64,000 nt of DNA from Thiomicrorhabdus sp. (GCF_963662555.1 NZ_OY759719.1:1322985-1386984); one strand, 5' to 3'. Shown: positions 1 through 10,668, numbered from the stretch's first letter. Translations and numbers: made by a program. The notes: generated from the letters alone by a model not told the origin.

Positions 1-518
1 CATTTTTATCGGCATTAATTGCTCAAAAGTTAGCTCAATATTTAAAGTTAGATGCAGGTGAAGCCTTTTTAGCTGGTCTCATGCGTGATATTGGTGTGTA
101 TTTACTCGCCACTGAGGATAGAGATAAATATTTGGAAGTTATTAAAGAAACAGATTTTGATATCTCCAAATTGCCACAGGCTGAAAACAAAATGTTTGGT
201 ACTTACCATGCATTAATGAGTGCTCGATTATTACAAGAATGGACGTTCCCAAATGAGGTGTTAATGGGGGTGGCGTTTCACCACAATCCAGAGAAAGCAG
301 ACCCTCGTTTTCAGCCTTTTGCTTATTTAACATTTTTGGCTGAACATGCTGTATTCAGATTAGGTTTTGATAACGGTATAGCAGATATTTTAGAAGGTGA
401 CATAGAAAACCCTCCCGCAAAACTTATAGAAGCCTTAGCTTTTTTTGATATGAGTATTGAAACGTACGATGAAATATCCCAGCTTGGCTTGGCAGAAGCC
501 GATAAAATGGGAATGTAA
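1..518 (+). CDS. HDOD domain protein, C-terminal part (5' end outside window)
   Basis: The reading frame is open to the left edge of the window, so only the C-terminal part (about 170 residues) is present. The stretch FLAGLMRDIGVYLL, followed by a helical region with AFHHNPEKADPR, is typical of the HDOD domain, a non-catalytic relative of HD phosphohydrolases. HDOD proteins usually serve in signalling linked to cyclic-di-GMP, chemotaxis or stress. The HD dyad is degenerate here (RD at the expected place), as is normal for HDOD. The first ATG in view (81) lies inside the domain and is not the real start. Two more HDOD genes occur at 23.5-25.2 kb. A palindromic hairpin terminator follows the stop. 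Confidence 0.8.
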   Translation, partial: FLSALIAQKLAQYLKLDAGEAFLAGLMRDIGVYLLATEDRDKYLEVIKETDFDISKLPQAENKMFGTYHALMSARLLQEWTFPNEVLMGVAFHHNPEKADPRFQPFAYLTFLAEHAVFRLGFDNGIADILEGDIENPPAKLIEALAFFDMSIETYDEISQLGLAEADKMGM

Positions 519-570
519 GCTCGGTTAGGTTCAATATCGCCTGTGTTTTTAACATACTTCACTTTGCAAC

Positions 571-600
571 AAAAAATTACCAGGCCTGGTAATTTTTTTT
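571..600 (+). terminator. Palindromic hairpin terminator built on ACCAGGCCTGGT
   Basis: Positions 571-598 form a perfect 28-nt palindrome centred on the iterated motif ACCAGGCCTGGT (579-590), with A-rich 5' and T-rich 3' flanks ending in eight T. It resembles an intrinsic terminator, active in either direction, between the HDOD gene and thrS. A perfect palindrome must open a few central bases to form the loop. Confidence 0.7.
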
Positions 601-670
601 ACATAGATTATTGGCTCTAGAAATAATTAAGATATGTTGATGTAAATTCTAGATAAAGTGTATTAGAAAG

Positions 671-679
671 TGCTAAAAT
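671..679 (+). promoter_or_regulatory. Extended -10 promoter candidate for the thrS operon
   Basis: TG-N-TAAAAT is a good extended -10 element about 53 nt before the thrS start. The -35 region is weak. It lies downstream of the hairpin terminator, where the promoter of the thrS-infC-rpmI-rplT operon is expected. Confidence 0.4.
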
Positions 680-731
680 AGCGGGCTTAATTTTCAAACT
701 ATGTAAATTTCAAAAATAAGAGACTAAATCA

Positions 732-2666
732 ATGCCAATCATTACGTTACCAGATGGTTCTACTAAACAGTTCGACGACGCTATTTCAGTTATGCAAGTG
801 GCTGAAACTATTGGTACGGGACTGGCAAAGGCTACGGTAGCGGGACGTGTGAATGGTAAGCTAAAGGATGCAAGTGATTTAATTACTGAAGATGCAAGCC
901 TAGAAATTATCACTATGCGAGATGAAGAGGGCGTTCATATTATGCGCCACTCTTGTGCCCATTTATTGGGGCATGCCTTAAAACAATTGTATCCAGATGT
1001 GAAAATGGCAATTGGACCTGTGATTGACAATGGATTTTATTATGATATTGATTTGGAATATAAAATTACGCCTGATGATTTGAAAAAAATCGAAAAACGC
1101 ATGTTGGAATTGGCTAAAACCAAATACCCAGTTGTTAAAAAGATGTTGTCTCGTGAAGAGGCTGTAGCCACATTTGAATCTCGTGGTGAAGACTATAAAT
1201 TAGAATTGATTCGTGATTTACCGAACGAAACAGAATTTGGTTTTTACTTTCACGAAGAATATATCGACATGTGTGTTGGGCCTCACTTGCCAAACATGGG
1301 CTTTGTAAAAGCACTAAAACTAACGCATGTTGCTGGTGCTTACTGGCGTGGTAATTCAGACAATAAAATGTTGCAGCGTATTTACGGTGTGGCCTTTCCT
1401 GATAAGCAATCTTTAAAAGATTACTTACACATGATGGAAGAAGCAGAAAAACGTGATCACCGTAAACTGGGTAAAACATTAGACCTGTTTCACGTTGAAG
1501 ATTTAGCTCCAGGTATGGCTTTTTGGCATCCAAAAGGAATGACTTTATATCGCATTGTGGAAGAGTATATGCGTGGTCAGTTGGTTGCTAATGATTATGA
1601 TGAGATTCGTACCCCATTGATTTTAGATCGATCTCTATGGGAGAAATCAGGGCACTGGGATAAATTTAAAGACAATATGTTTACTACAGAAACGGATAAC
1701 CGTGATTATGCGGTTAAGCCAATGAACTGTCCTGGGCATATTCAAGTATATAACCGTCACTTGACTAGTTACCGTGATTTGCCAATTCGTATTGCTGAGT
1801 TTGGTACTGTGCATCGTAATGAGCCATCTGGAACATTACATGGTTTGATGCGAGTTCGTTCATTTACTCAAGATGATGCTCATATTTTCTGTACAGAAGA
1901 ACAGATTAAGGAAGAGGTGCAAGGTTGTATCGATTTAGTATTTGAAACCTATGCAGATTTTGGTTTTGATAATATTGCAGTTAAATTCTCAACCCGTCCA
2001 GAACAGCGTGTAGGTTCTGATGAAGTTTGGGATTTAGCAGAAACAGCCCTTGAAGACACGCTTAAAGATGCAGGTTTAGATTATAAGTTACAGCCTGGTG
2101 AAGGTGCGTTTTACGGTCCAAAAATTGAATTTCAATTGAAAGACTGTATTGGTCGTGTTTGGCAGTGTGGAACGATTCAGCTTGATTTCTCAATGACTCA
2201 AGCAGAGCGTTTAAATGCTACTTATATTGGTCAAGATAACGAAAAACATCACCCAGTGATGATTCACCGTGCAATCTTAGGATCTCTAGAGCGTTTTGTC
2301 GGTATTTTGATTGAACACTATGAGGGAAGATTCCCAACTTGGCTGGCTCCAGTTCAAGCTGTAATCGCACCAATCTCTGAAACCCACAATGAATATGTGG
2401 TCGAAATGACTAAAAAATTGAAAAAACATGGGTTTAGAGTCGATTCGGACTTGAGAAATGAGAAGGTTGGGTTTAAAATTCGCGAACACACTATGCAACG
2501 TGTTCCATATATTTTGGTCGTAGGTGATCAAGAGATGGAAGAAGGCAGTGTAAATGTTCGTGCAAGAAACGGTCAAAATCTAGGTTCATTTAGCTTTGAA
2601 CAACTTGTAGAACTATTTAATAACGATATTGCTAATTTAGGACGTGTTGTCGAAACACAAAACTAG
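732..2666 (+). CDS. thrS: Threonine--tRNA ligase
   Basis: Cytoplasmic class II aminoacyl-tRNA synthetase that charges tRNA-Thr. At 644 residues it has normal full length. Order of domains: TGS (about 1-61), the editing domain with HSCAH at about 73-77 (the HxxxH motif), the class II catalytic core with MNCPGH near 331-336 (the Cys is a zinc ligand in the family), and the C-terminal anticodon-binding domain. The ATG at 732 gives the usual [11 protein letters not shown]-terminus. It heads a translation operon with infC, rpmI and rplT. E. coli ThrRS represses its own mRNA through a tRNA-like leader; the roughly 50-nt leader here is too short for me to see such a structure. Confidence 0.97.
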   Translation: MPIITLPDGSTKQFDDAISVMQVAETIGTGLAKATVAGRVNGKLKDASDLITEDASLEIITMRDEEGVHIMRHSCAHLLGHALKQLYPDVKMAIGPVIDNGFYYDIDLEYKITPDDLKKIEKRMLELAKTKYPVVKKMLSREEAVATFESRGEDYKLELIRDLPNETEFGFYFHEEYIDMCVGPHLPNMGFVKALKLTHVAGAYWRGNSDNKMLQRIYGVAFPDKQSLKDYLHMMEEAEKRDHRKLGKTLDLFHVEDLAPGMAFWHPKGMTLYRIVEEYMRGQLVANDYDEIRTPLILDRSLWEKSGHWDKFKDNMFTTETDNRDYAVKPMNCPGHIQVYNRHLTSYRDLPIRIAEFGTVHRNEPSGTLHGLMRVRSFTQDDAHIFCTEEQIKEEVQGCIDLVFETYADFGFDNIAVKFSTRPEQRVGSDEVWDLAETALEDTLKDAGLDYKLQPGEGAFYGPKIEFQLKDCIGRVWQCGTIQLDFSMTQAERLNATYIGQDNEKHHPVMIHRAILGSLERFVGILIEHYEGRFPTWLAPVQAVIAPISETHNEYVVEMTKKLKKHGFRVDSDLRNEKVGFKIREHTMQRVPYILVVGDQEMEEGSVNVRARNGQNLGSFSFEQLVELFNNDIANLGRVVETQN

Positions 2667-2729
2667 CATTTTGTTACGCCTGCTAATAACAGGCAAAAAA
2701 AAGAATTTAATTAATTGGAGGATATTGCT

Positions 2730-3299
2730 ATCGCAATCAGAAGAGGTGGTCGTGGAAGACCGCAACAACCAGAAGCACCAAAAGATAGAATTAACAAGGC
2801 AATTACTGCTACACCAGAAGTACGCTTAATTGATGCAGAGGGTGAACAAGCGGGTGTTGTATCCATTCAGGATGCATTAGCACAAGCGGCAGAAGCTGGG
2901 TTAGATTTGGTTGAGATTACTGCGAAAGCAAGTCCTCCAGTTTGTAAGATCATGGACTATGGTAAATATCTTTACCAGCAGCAAAAAAAGCAGCATGAAG
3001 CTAAGAAAAAGCAGAAGCAAGTCCAGGTTAAAGAGGTTAAGTTTCGCCCAGGAACTGAGGAGGGAGATTATCAGGTAAAACTACGCAACCTGGTGAAATT
3101 CCTAGATAACGGTGATCGCGTCAAGGTAACTATATGGTTCCGTGGCCGTGAAATCACTCATAAGGAACTGGGACTTAAAATGTTGGAACGTATTAGGGAT
3201 GATATTCAAGAGGTTGCTACCGTTGAACAAATGCCTAAGATGGAAGGTCGTCAAATGCAAATGATGGTCGCTCCAACAAAGAAAAAGCAAGCTAATTAG
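2730..3299 (+). CDS. infC: Translation initiation factor IF-3
   Basis: IF-3 binds the 30S subunit and enforces accurate start-codon choice. The product begins [11 protein letters not shown] if translation starts at the ATC codon at 2730. There is no ATG in a sensible place. The strong Shine-Dalgarno GGAGG (2717-2721) is 8 nt before this ATC, while an in-frame ATT at 2724 is only 2 nt away and a TTG at 2715 overlaps the site. Rare AUU/AUC starts on infC are the known basis of IF-3 autoregulation, so the unusual start is expected to be functional. N domain motifs ([16 protein letters not shown]), a lysine-rich linker (about 80-100) and the C domain ([17 protein letters not shown]) are all present. 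189 residues from this start. Confidence 0.93.
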   Translation: MAIRRGGRGRPQQPEAPKDRINKAITATPEVRLIDAEGEQAGVVSIQDALAQAAEAGLDLVEITAKASPPVCKIMDYGKYLYQQQKKQHEAKKKQKQVQVKEVKFRPGTEEGDYQVKLRNLVKFLDNGDRVKVTIWFRGREITHKELGLKMLERIRDDIQEVATVEQMPKMEGRQMQMMVAPTKKKQAN

Positions 3300-3492
3300 T
3301 TTTAATATTTTTTAAAGCAATTAATTGCAATACAACAGCTGGGGCTTGCTCGTTTAATTATGAGTAGGTTTCTGGTGCAGCTCCCTCAGTGCTGTTCGTT
3401 GTTCCGAGAATAAACCTAAATTATTAGGTTTAATTTAAAAACTGAAAGTGGCTCAATTTGTTGAGTAACACTTAAATGCGGAGTTTCATTCA
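3300..3492 (+). promoter_or_regulatory. infC-rpmI intergenic leader, possible L20 regulatory site
   Basis: This 193-nt gap precedes rpmI-rplT. It holds a GC-richer block with AGCTGGGGCTTGCT and GTGCAGCTCCCTCAGTGCTG (about 3338-3388) that can pair in several ways, then a small hairpin AACCTAAATTATTAGGTT (about 3414-3431). In many bacteria r-protein L20 represses rpmI-rplT by binding such a leader. Position and structure fit, but I cannot match a specific L20 leader class by eye. Confidence 0.4.
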
Positions 3493-3690
3493 ATGCCAAA
3501 GATGAAAACAAATAGTAGTGCTAAAAAGCGCTTCTCGAAAACTGGCTCAGGTCGTTTCAAATGTAAACAGTCTCACTTACGTCATATTTTGACTAAGAAG
3601 TCTACTAAGCGTAAGCGTCAACTTCGTTCTGGAAGTATGATTCACGATCACGATGTAGCGATGGTTCGCCGCATGTTACCGTTCGCTTAA
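3493..3690 (+). CDS. rpmI: 50S ribosomal protein L35
   Basis: Short basic ribosomal protein of the large subunit, 65 residues, the normal length. It begins [14 protein letters not shown] and contains the diagnostic [16 protein letters not shown] stretch and a terminal VRRMLPF. It lies 16 nt before rplT and is co-transcribed with it. Confidence 0.97.
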   Translation: MPKMKTNSSAKKRFSKTGSGRFKCKQSHLRHILTKKSTKRKRQLRSGSMIHDHDVAMVRRMLPFA

Positions 3691-3706
3691 TTGGAGATTT
3701 GAAACA

Positions 3707-4063
3707 ATGGCAAGAGTTAAAAGAGGTGTCATCGCACGCCGTAGACACAACAAAGTATTAAAAGCAGCAAAAGGTTATTACGGAGCTCGTAGTAAAGTTT
3801 TTCGTGTTGCTAAACAAGCAGTAATTAAAGCGGGTCAGTATGCATACCGCGACCGTCGTACTAAGAAACGTCAGTTCCGTCGTTTATGGATTGCGCGTAT
3901 TAACGCAGCAGCTCGTATGAACGATATGACATATAGCCGTTTCATTAACGGATTGAACAAAGCTGGTGTTGCAGTTGACCGTAAGGTTCTTGCTGACATC
4001 GCTGTTCATGATGCAGCAGCATTCACAGCTATCGCTGAAAAAGCAAAAGCTGCTTTAGCGTAA
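3707..4063 (+). CDS. rplT: 50S ribosomal protein L20
   Basis: Large-subunit ribosomal protein needed early in 50S assembly, 118 residues. The N-terminus [19 protein letters not shown] and the central [21 protein letters not shown] block are typical. In many bacteria it is also the translational repressor of this operon. A strong intrinsic terminator follows. Confidence 0.98.
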   Translation: MARVKRGVIARRRHNKVLKAAKGYYGARSKVFRVAKQAVIKAGQYAYRDRRTKKRQFRRLWIARINAAARMNDMTYSRFINGLNKAGVAVDRKVLADIAVHDAAAFTAIAEKAKAALA

Positions 4064-4091
4064 ATAGTGTTACTAGGGTGACCTAGTTTTT

Positions 4092-4122
4092 AAATAGGGG
4101 ACTTTGGTCCCCTATTTTTTTT
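4092..4122 (+). terminator. Intrinsic terminator after rplT
   Basis: An 11-bp stem, AAATAGGGGAC (4092-4102) with GTCCCCTATTT (4107-4117), a TTTG loop, and a run of T. It separates the thrS-rplT operon from pheST. Confidence 0.9.
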
Positions 4123-4252
4123 ATTCGAAATGCTATGTATTTAGCAGTTAGAAAAAAATAGCGATGCAAGATTTCACTGACCAACACTAAAGTAGGTAAA
4201 GTGAACTGTTTCATAACTATTTCAAACTATAAAATACCGTTTAGGACATTAA

Positions 4253-5254
<1,002 letters not shown>

Positions 5255-5255
5255 C

Positions 5256-5311
5256 ACCAGGCCTGGCATGTCCTGTGGCTATAAAGCCTTGTGAGCATAG
5301 GGTAAATTAGG
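5256..5311 (+). repeat. Structured dispersed repeat, copy A (pheS-pheT gap)
   Basis: Begins with a near-copy of the iterated palindrome (ACCAGGCCTGGC), followed by CCTGTG, a small GGCT-ATAA-AGCC hairpin and GCCTTGTGAGCATAGGGTAA. CCTGTG can pair with CATAGG around the inner hairpin. Copy B, with the same tail, lies at 8474-8531 in the same orientation. The two bracket pheT-ihfA-merR. Confidence 0.7.
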
Positions 5312-5326
5312 TATAGAGAATAAAAT

Positions 5327-7717
5327 ATGAAATTTAGTGAAAATTGGTTAAGAGAATGGACAAATCCTAACTGGGATACCAATACATTATCTGAAGAATT
5401 AAGTTTAGCAGGCCTGGAAGTTGATGATATTGAGCCAGTAGCAGGTCAATTCACCAACGTGGTTGTTGGTCATGTGCTGTCAGTTGAAAAACACCCAGAT
5501 GCAGACAAATTAAATGTTACTCAAGTAGATGTTGGCGAAGAAGAGCCAGTGCAGATTGTTTGTGGTGCAAAGAATGTTGTTGCAGGAATGAAAGCCTGTT
5601 GTGCAATGGTTGGTGCTGTATTGCCTGGCGACTTTAAAATTAAAAAAGCCAAATTACGTGGTGTACCTTCAAATGGTATGCTGTGCGGTGCTTCTGAACT
5701 AGGTTTACCTGATGACGGTGTAGATGGTTTACATGTTTTACCTGCTGATGCACCAATAGGTATGGATATCCGTGAATACCTGGATTTAGACGATAGTTCT
5801 ATTGATGTTGATTTAACCCCTAACCGTGCTGATTGCTTCAGTGTTTTAGGGTTGGCTCGTGATGTTCATGCTATTAGTGGTGCTGAGCTAACTCAGCCGT
5901 TTGAAGATCAAAATATGGCTGGTTCAAGTGCTTGTAGTCAAAAAGTTGTGGTTAATGAACCACAAGCTTGTCCTAAATATTTAGGCTGTGTGGTAACAGA
6001 TTTTGATACCAACGCGAGCACGCCAGCTTGGATGGTGCAAAAGCTGCAACGCTCAGGTTTACGTTCTCTAAGTCTAGTGGTTGATATTACCAATTATGTT
6101 CTTTTAGAGCTAGGTCAACCAATGCACGCATTTGACCAAGATAAATTACAAGGTAATGTTGAAGTTCGCATGGCTAAAGCTGGCGAGTGTTTAACTACGC
6201 TTGATGAAAAAGAAATTACCTTAGCTGATGATACTTTAGTTATTGCCGATGACAGTGGGGCTATTGCTCTTGCAGGTATTATGGGAGGTTTACCAACTTC
6301 TGTTACTGATACTACGAGTAAGATCTTCTTTGAATGTGCTCATTTTTCACGTTTAGCCATTACTGGTAAAGCACGTCAGTACGGTTTGCATACAGATTCA
6401 TCAATGCGTTTTGAACGTGGTGTTGATCCTATGTTGCCAGAACGTGCTTTGAACCGTGCATTGCAGCTATTTACAGAAATTGCTGGTGGTAAAGTTAGTG
6501 CATTTGAAGCCATTGTTTCTCAAGAAAGCTTACCAGAAATCGCAGTCATAGAATTACGCCGTGAAACCATTGCAAGCCGTTTAGGTGTAGACGTTGCAGA
6601 TGAACAGGTTGAACAAATCTTTAAAGGTTTAGGTTTTACCATCGAATCTAATGATAAGGGGTGGACTGTAACAGCTCCTTCATTCCGTTTTGATATGGCT
6701 ATTGAAATGGATTTGATTGAAGAAATTGGTCGTGTTTATGGTTATAACAATTTACCAGAAACTCCTGTTATGGCGCCAATGACTCTAAATGAATTAGATG
6801 AATCAGAACAATCTTTAAGTGCACTTAAAGATGCCTTAGTTCAGCGTGGTTATAGTGAGGTTGTAACTTATAGTTTTGTTGCTGAAGATAAGCAACATGC
6901 GATTGCTCCTGAGTTGCCTTATGTATTGCTTAAAAACCCTATTTCAGATGATATGAAAGCGATGCGAACTACTTTGTTTCCTGGATTACTTCAGACGATG
7001 GCTTATAACCAAAATCGTCAGCAGACACGTGTGCGTTTATTTGAAACTGGATTGGTTTTTTACAAAAACGATCAAGATCCAACGGGTGCGACTCAAATCC
7101 CAATGTTTGCAGGGGCTATTGTCGGTTCGGCAAAAAAATCTGGCTGGGATTCTGATTCACGCAACGTTGATTTCTATGACTTGAAAGGCGATGTTGAAAA
7201 CTTATTAAGTATGAGTCATCAACTTAATAGTGTACGTTTTGAACCTTGTAATAATTCAGCTTTACATCCAGGTCAATCCGCCTCTTTAATAAAGGATGGC
7301 CAAGAGATTGGTGTGATGGGGCAGTTACATCCTCAGCTTGTTAAAACAATGGGGGTAAGCGGAACGGTATATATGTTCCAAATTCGTCAAGATGCCTTGA
7401 TGACAATGAATGTACCATGTGCACAGCCTATTTCTAAATTCCCTGAAACACAGCGTGATTTAGCATTTGTGGTAGAAGAAAGCTTGCCTGTTCAAAAGTT
7501 AATTGATGCCGTAATTGCGGTAGATTCTGATATTTTACAGTCCGTAGAAATCTTTGATATCTATCGTGGTCAAGGTATTGAAGAGACACAAAAAAGTGTG
7601 GCAATTACGTTAAAAATACAACATCAAGAGCGCACTCTTCAGGATGAAGAAGTCGAAACATTAATTAATGAAATTTTGGCATCGGCTAAAAAATCGGCAA
7701 ATGCAGAGCTTCGTTAA
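5327..7717 (+). CDS. pheT: Phenylalanine--tRNA ligase beta subunit
   Basis: Beta subunit of PheRS, 796 residues, normal full length. An N-terminal tRNA-binding fold (about 40-150, [20 protein letters not shown]) is followed by the B3/B4 editing domain, the B5 domain, the catalytic-like core with [13 protein letters not shown], and a C-terminal ferredoxin-fold anticodon-binding domain beginning near [13 protein letters not shown]. It edits Tyr-tRNA-Phe and binds the tRNA. An AGGCCTG motif lies in its 5' part (5408-5417). Confidence 0.97.
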   Translation: MKFSENWLREWTNPNWDTNTLSEELSLAGLEVDDIEPVAGQFTNVVVGHVLSVEKHPDADKLNVTQVDVGEEEPVQIVCGAKNVVAGMKACCAMVGAVLPGDFKIKKAKLRGVPSNGMLCGASELGLPDDGVDGLHVLPADAPIGMDIREYLDLDDSSIDVDLTPNRADCFSVLGLARDVHAISGAELTQPFEDQNMAGSSACSQKVVVNEPQACPKYLGCVVTDFDTNASTPAWMVQKLQRSGLRSLSLVVDITNYVLLELGQPMHAFDQDKLQGNVEVRMAKAGECLTTLDEKEITLADDTLVIADDSGAIALAGIMGGLPTSVTDTTSKIFFECAHFSRLAITGKARQYGLHTDSSMRFERGVDPMLPERALNRALQLFTEIAGGKVSAFEAIVSQESLPEIAVIELRRETIASRLGVDVADEQVEQIFKGLGFTIESNDKGWTVTAPSFRFDMAIEMDLIEEIGRVYGYNNLPETPVMAPMTLNELDESEQSLSALKDALVQRGYSEVVTYSFVAEDKQHAIAPELPYVLLKNPISDDMKAMRTTLFPGLLQTMAYNQNRQQTRVRLFETGLVFYKNDQDPTGATQIPMFAGAIVGSAKKSGWDSDSRNVDFYDLKGDVENLLSMSHQLNSVRFEPCNNSALHPGQSASLIKDGQEIGVMGQLHPQLVKTMGVSGTVYMFQIRQDALMTMNVPCAQPISKFPETQRDLAFVVEESLPVQKLIDAVIAVDSDILQSVEIFDIYRGQGIEETQKSVAITLKIQHQERTLQDEEVETLINEILASAKKSANAELR

Positions 7718-7765
7718 TTTAAAGAAGTAATAATAGAAGAACTAAACTAAAATTAGGAAAACCCT

Positions 7766-8053
7766 ATGACATTGACTAAAGCAGATATTGCACAAGATCT
7801 AGCCGACACGTTTGGCTTTAATAAGCGTGAATCTAAAGAGTTAGTTGAACAATTTTATGATGAAATTAGTGATGTATTAGTATCTGGTGAACAGATTAAA
7901 CTATCTGGTTTTGGGAACTTTGAACTACGTGATAAAGCTCCACGTCCAGGAAGAAACCCAAGAACAGGAGAAGATGTTCCAATTTCTGCACGAAGAGTGG
8001 TAACATTTAAGCCTGGTCAGAAACTACGTGCGCAAATAGATAACAATGGCTAA
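7766..8053 (+). CDS. ihfA: Integration host factor subunit alpha
   Basis: DNA-bending nucleoid protein that acts as a heterodimer with IhfB, 95 residues. The conserved arm is recognised from [18 protein letters not shown] and the proline at its tip. It sits directly after pheT as in most gammaproteobacteria. Its 3' end overlaps the next gene by 8 nt, suggesting coupled translation. IHF assists sigma-54 promoters and site-specific integration, and both occur in this window. Confidence 0.97.
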   Translation: MTLTKADIAQDLADTFGFNKRESKELVEQFYDEISDVLVSGEQIKLSGFGNFELRDKAPRPGRNPRTGEDVPISARRVVTFKPGQKLRAQIDNNG

Positions 8054-8447
8054 ACCCAAAAAAAACAGTCAATTTGCTGAGCAACTTGAAATTGAGTTGC
8101 CAGATAAAAAATACTTTACCATTGGTGAAGTGGCTGATATTTGCCAGCTGAAATCACATGTACTGCGTTACTGGGAGCAAGTTTTTCCGCAACTTGAACC
8201 CAGTAAGCGTCGTGGTCGTCGTTATTATCAAAAAAATGATGTTGTATTGGTGTTAGAAATTAAAAGCCTATTACAAGATCAAGGTTTTACAATCCCTGGT
8301 GCAAAATCCCGTCTATCAAAAAGAGAGATTGATGTATCGGATACGACGAGCTTGAATAGCGACCAAAAAAACACAGTCGAACTACTTCAGCAAATGAAAA
8401 GTGAGCTAGCAGAGTTTAGAAGCTATATAAATAAGCGTTTTCAATAG
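8046..8447 (+). CDS. MerR-family transcriptional regulator
   Basis: 133 residues with one recognisable domain: a MerR winged helix (about 20-90) with [22 protein letters not shown] and the wing [13 protein letters not shown], then a short coiled coil. No metal-binding cysteine cluster is visible, so this is not a metal sensor of the classical type. A gene of this kind follows ihfA in many gammaproteobacteria (pheT-ihfA-merR-tRNA-Pro) and its role is poorly known. Confidence 0.9.
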   Translation: MAKPKKNSQFAEQLEIELPDKKYFTIGEVADICQLKSHVLRYWEQVFPQLEPSKRRGRRYYQKNDVVLVLEIKSLLQDQGFTIPGAKSRLSKREIDVSDTTSLNSDQKNTVELLQQMKSELAEFRSYINKRFQ

Positions 8448-8473
8448 ATTTATTTAAATAGCTATTCAACTTT

Positions 8474-8531
8474 ACCAGGCCTGGTATGTATGCCCTGTGA
8501 CCATACAGCCTTGTGAGCATAGGGTAAATTG
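8474..8531 (+). repeat. Structured dispersed repeat, copy B (after merR)
   Basis: Starts with an exact ACCAGGCCTGGT (8474-8485), then TATGTATGCCCTGTGACCA and CAGCCTTGTGAGCATAGGG. CCCTGTG pairs with CATAGGG through one G-U wobble. The last 30 nt match copy A at 5256-5311 almost base for base. Confidence 0.7.
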
Positions 8532-8639
8532 GTAGAATCTCCCAATCTTAATATTACCTAACAACATTATTTAATGTTAATAACTGCCTAATGTATTTAT
8601 TCATGCTTTAGGGAAGTTTTAATAGGTACACATCTAAAT

Positions 8640-8716
8640 CGGAATGTAGCGCAGCTTGGTAGCGCACCACACTGGGGGTGTGGTGGTCGCAGGTTCAAAT
8701 CCTGTCATTCCGACCA
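8640..8716 (+). tRNA. tRNA-Pro (anticodon GGG)
   Basis: 77-nt cloverleaf with acceptor CGGAATG paired to CATTCCG, encoded CCA end, T-loop GTTCAAAT, and anticodon stem CCACA/TGTGG around CTGGGGG, giving anticodon GGG. It reads proline codon CCC/CCU. Its 3' end is the attachment site of the integrated element that follows. Confidence 0.97.
8694..8716 (+). repeat. attL core (3' end of tRNA-Pro)
   Basis: 23-nt TTCAAATCCTGTCATTCCGACCA, identical to 18776-18798 in direct orientation. It marks the left junction of the integrated element. The tRNA stays intact at this end. Confidence 0.93.
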
Positions 8717-8770
8717 ATTTATAAATAAAAACCTTTATTTTTCAATGTTTTATGTTAATTGCATATTTTG

Positions 8771-8794
8771 TATGTAACTAGGTTGTAACTAGGT
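8771..8794 (+). repeat. Integrase arm-type site, left
   Basis: A 24-nt sequence with two direct GTAACTAGGT units, identical to 18689-18712. The copies lie 55-64 nt inside each end of the element, as expected for the arm sites of a tyrosine integrase. Confidence 0.7.
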
Positions 8795-8958
8795 TTTATC
8801 ATTATTTATCCTCTTGTTTATTTAGTGTCCTCTATACTGTCCATTGCGGACACCCAAGGTACTACCCTTAGGTGTGCTTAATCCCTTTATTTATAAGGGT
8901 TCTAGGCGTTTAAAGGTATTCTTCAATGTGAGGTTTTGTCCTGCTTTACTGTATCCGT

Positions 8959-9273
8959 TTAGAGCCGCTTCACTTCCGCTAATTGAGAGTCAGTTAGAGC
9001 ATCAAAAGCTTCTGTCAATTTGTAACCATCTTTAGTTTTCTCAACAAGACCATCTCTAATGAGTCTTTTTCCAGGCATCTGATGAACTACATTAGTTTTA
9101 TAGTGTTTAACTAAATCTGAATCTCTTAGAGCAAAACTCTCAGCTATATCTTGCTTAGTAGCATGCCCCTTTTTTTCAAGAAGAGTTAACAAGAATACGG
9201 GTTTGTATACGTGACTCATTCTTAGTTTAGTTTTGGACTTAAGAAAGTCTTTGAGTTCTTCATAGGTTTTCAT
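8959..9273 (-). CDS. Winged-helix-like protein, possible HNH-nuclease N-domain remnant
   Basis: 104 residues. The stretch RMSHVYKPVFLLTLLEKKGHATKQDI and the later KRLIRDGLVEKTKDGYKLT look like the winged-helix domain that precedes the catalytic part of some HNH restriction-type endonucleases. No HNH motif follows, so this is a stand-alone DNA-binding protein or a truncated gene. No good ribosome-binding site precedes the ATG. It is divergent from the secreted nuclease pair. Recognition is from memory of the family and is tentative. Confidence 0.6.
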   Translation of the reverse strand: MKTYEELKDFLKSKTKLRMSHVYKPVFLLTLLEKKGHATKQDIAESFALRDSDLVKHYKTNVVHQMPGKRLIRDGLVEKTKDGYKLTEAFDALTDSQLAEVKRL

Positions 9274-9407
9274 AATGAGGTGGCTTTTAATTTATTTAAC
9301 TTTATTAAGGTGAGGCTCATAGGTAAATACTTATAAACTTTACAATAAGCTAGTTTTTTGTTCTACTTATTTTTGCTTACTTTAAAGCTAGTTCTTGGAG
9401 AACAACA

Positions 9408-9698
9408 ATGAAACATATTTTATCTATAGTATTTATAACCTTATTGTCTTTTAACATAAGTGCAAACACCACTCAATCTAATGAGCTATTCAAGCCCTCA
9501 AACAATACTGAGCAGTCCGATAAGTGCAACGCTTTAAAGGCTGATGGAGCTACAAAAGAGCAATTAGCTCAAAGAGGGTGTTGCTCATGGCATCAAGGTG
9601 TTTGTGGCTGCTCTAACGGAAGAACAACTTGTTGTGATGGAACTACAAGCCCATCATGTACATGCCATAAGGCTGATGAAGGAAAGTCTGAAATATAA
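9408..9698 (+). CDS. Small secreted cysteine-rich protein
   Basis: 96 residues with a signal peptide (about 1-19, MKHILSIVFITLLSFNISAN) and nine cysteines packed into the C-terminal half: GCCSWHQGVCGC, RTTCCDGTTSPSCTCH. This CCxxHxGVCGC...CCDG...SCxC pattern is familiar as a small extracytoplasmic domain of unknown role in proteobacterial secreted proteins. The stop codon TAA shares its last A with the ATG of the endonuclease gene, so the two are translationally coupled and probably act together outside the cytoplasm. Candidate roles are an inhibitor, chaperone or targeting partner of the nuclease (inference). Confidence 0.8.
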   Translation: MKHILSIVFITLLSFNISANTTQSNELFKPSNNTEQSDKCNALKADGATKEQLAQRGCCSWHQGVCGCSNGRTTCCDGTTSPSCTCHKADEGKSEI

Positions 9699-10396
9699 TG
9701 ATTAAAAGCTTATTTCTTGTATGTCTAGCGTTAGTCTTTAGTTGTTCGGCTAATGCTCAGATAGCCTCAAGTTTCTCTAAGGCTAAATCTAATCTTTATA
9801 AGAAAGTCGAAGGCAACTCAGGGTTGACCTTTTATACCAATTGTTCATGGTCGAAGAAGAAGGTAGACCTTGAGTCTTGTGGTCTTCAAAACAGCTTCCC
9901 TAAGAAACACCTTAAGAGAGCGTCAAGAACCGAAGCTGAACACATTATTCCTGCGAGTTGGATGTATAAGATAAATGGTAAGTATCGTGAGTGCTACACA
10001 AAGGCAAAAGCCTTAGGTGAGAACGCAAGAAAATACTGCCAGGCTAACGATATCGATTACCGTAATGCTCATAATGACCTAATGAATCTAGTGCCTGCTG
10101 TTGGTCAACTTAATGGTGAACGCTCAAATAAACCCTATGCAGAGGCTGTTAGTGGAACTAAAGAGCATACCTACAGAGGTAATGGTAAGGTGTTTAGGAT
10201 AACAAGTCGTGTGGCTATACCTGATAAATCTATTCGTGGTGATATTGCCAGAATAGGGTTCTATATGGGTAAGACTTATGGTGTGACTTACAGTAAGCGT
10301 CAGTTAGAGTTATTTAAGAAATGGGATATGGAAGACCCTGTTAGTTCGGAAGAACAAGAAAGGATGAGTAGGGTTTTTAAGGTACAAGGGAGATAG
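9698..10396 (+). CDS. Secreted endonuclease I family nuclease
   Basis: 232 residues with a signal peptide (about 1-20, ending SCSANA). The core matches EndA/Vvn-type non-specific DNases: AEHIIPASWM (beta-beta-alpha metal site with the catalytic His), RNAHNDLMNLVPAVGQLNGERSN, and FYMGKTYG near the end. Cysteines likely form disulfides in the periplasm. Enzymes of this family degrade DNA in the periplasm or outside the cell and reduce uptake of foreign DNA. Carriage on a mobile island suggests exclusion of competing DNA or nutrient scavenging (inference). It overlaps the Cys-rich gene by one base. Confidence 0.92.
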   Translation: MIKSLFLVCLALVFSCSANAQIASSFSKAKSNLYKKVEGNSGLTFYTNCSWSKKKVDLESCGLQNSFPKKHLKRASRTEAEHIIPASWMYKINGKYRECYTKAKALGENARKYCQANDIDYRNAHNDLMNLVPAVGQLNGERSNKPYAEAVSGTKEHTYRGNGKVFRITSRVAIPDKSIRGDIARIGFYMGKTYGVTYSKRQLELFKKWDMEDPVSSEEQERMSRVFKVQGR

Positions 10397-10668
10397 GGTT
10401 AGAGTTAAAGAAGTAAGTTCTTGGGAAATAACTTTATTTTCTATTAAGTCTTGATTAGACATACACCTAATTATTAAGGTCTCTAATAGTAATCTTATTA
10501 TGATTAAACTTTAATAGGGGCTAAACAAACTAGGATACACCATTGAATAGGTATAACCTATAGGTAACCTTAGGTGGTCTTAAGACTTATCTTTTATGAT
10601 AAATAAGTAGGTATAAGCCCCTAAGATTGTCCTTTTTGTTGTCTATTCTATCTCCTATGGTGTTTACA

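Noticed and set aside
2715..2729. TTG start for infC
   Set aside because: The TTG overlaps the Shine-Dalgarno GGAGG; ATC at 2730 has correct spacing and rare starts are normal for infC.
8844..9035. 63-codon plus-strand frame near the left end of the island
   Set aside because: Lies across hairpins and the 3' end of the winged-helix gene; no start signals.
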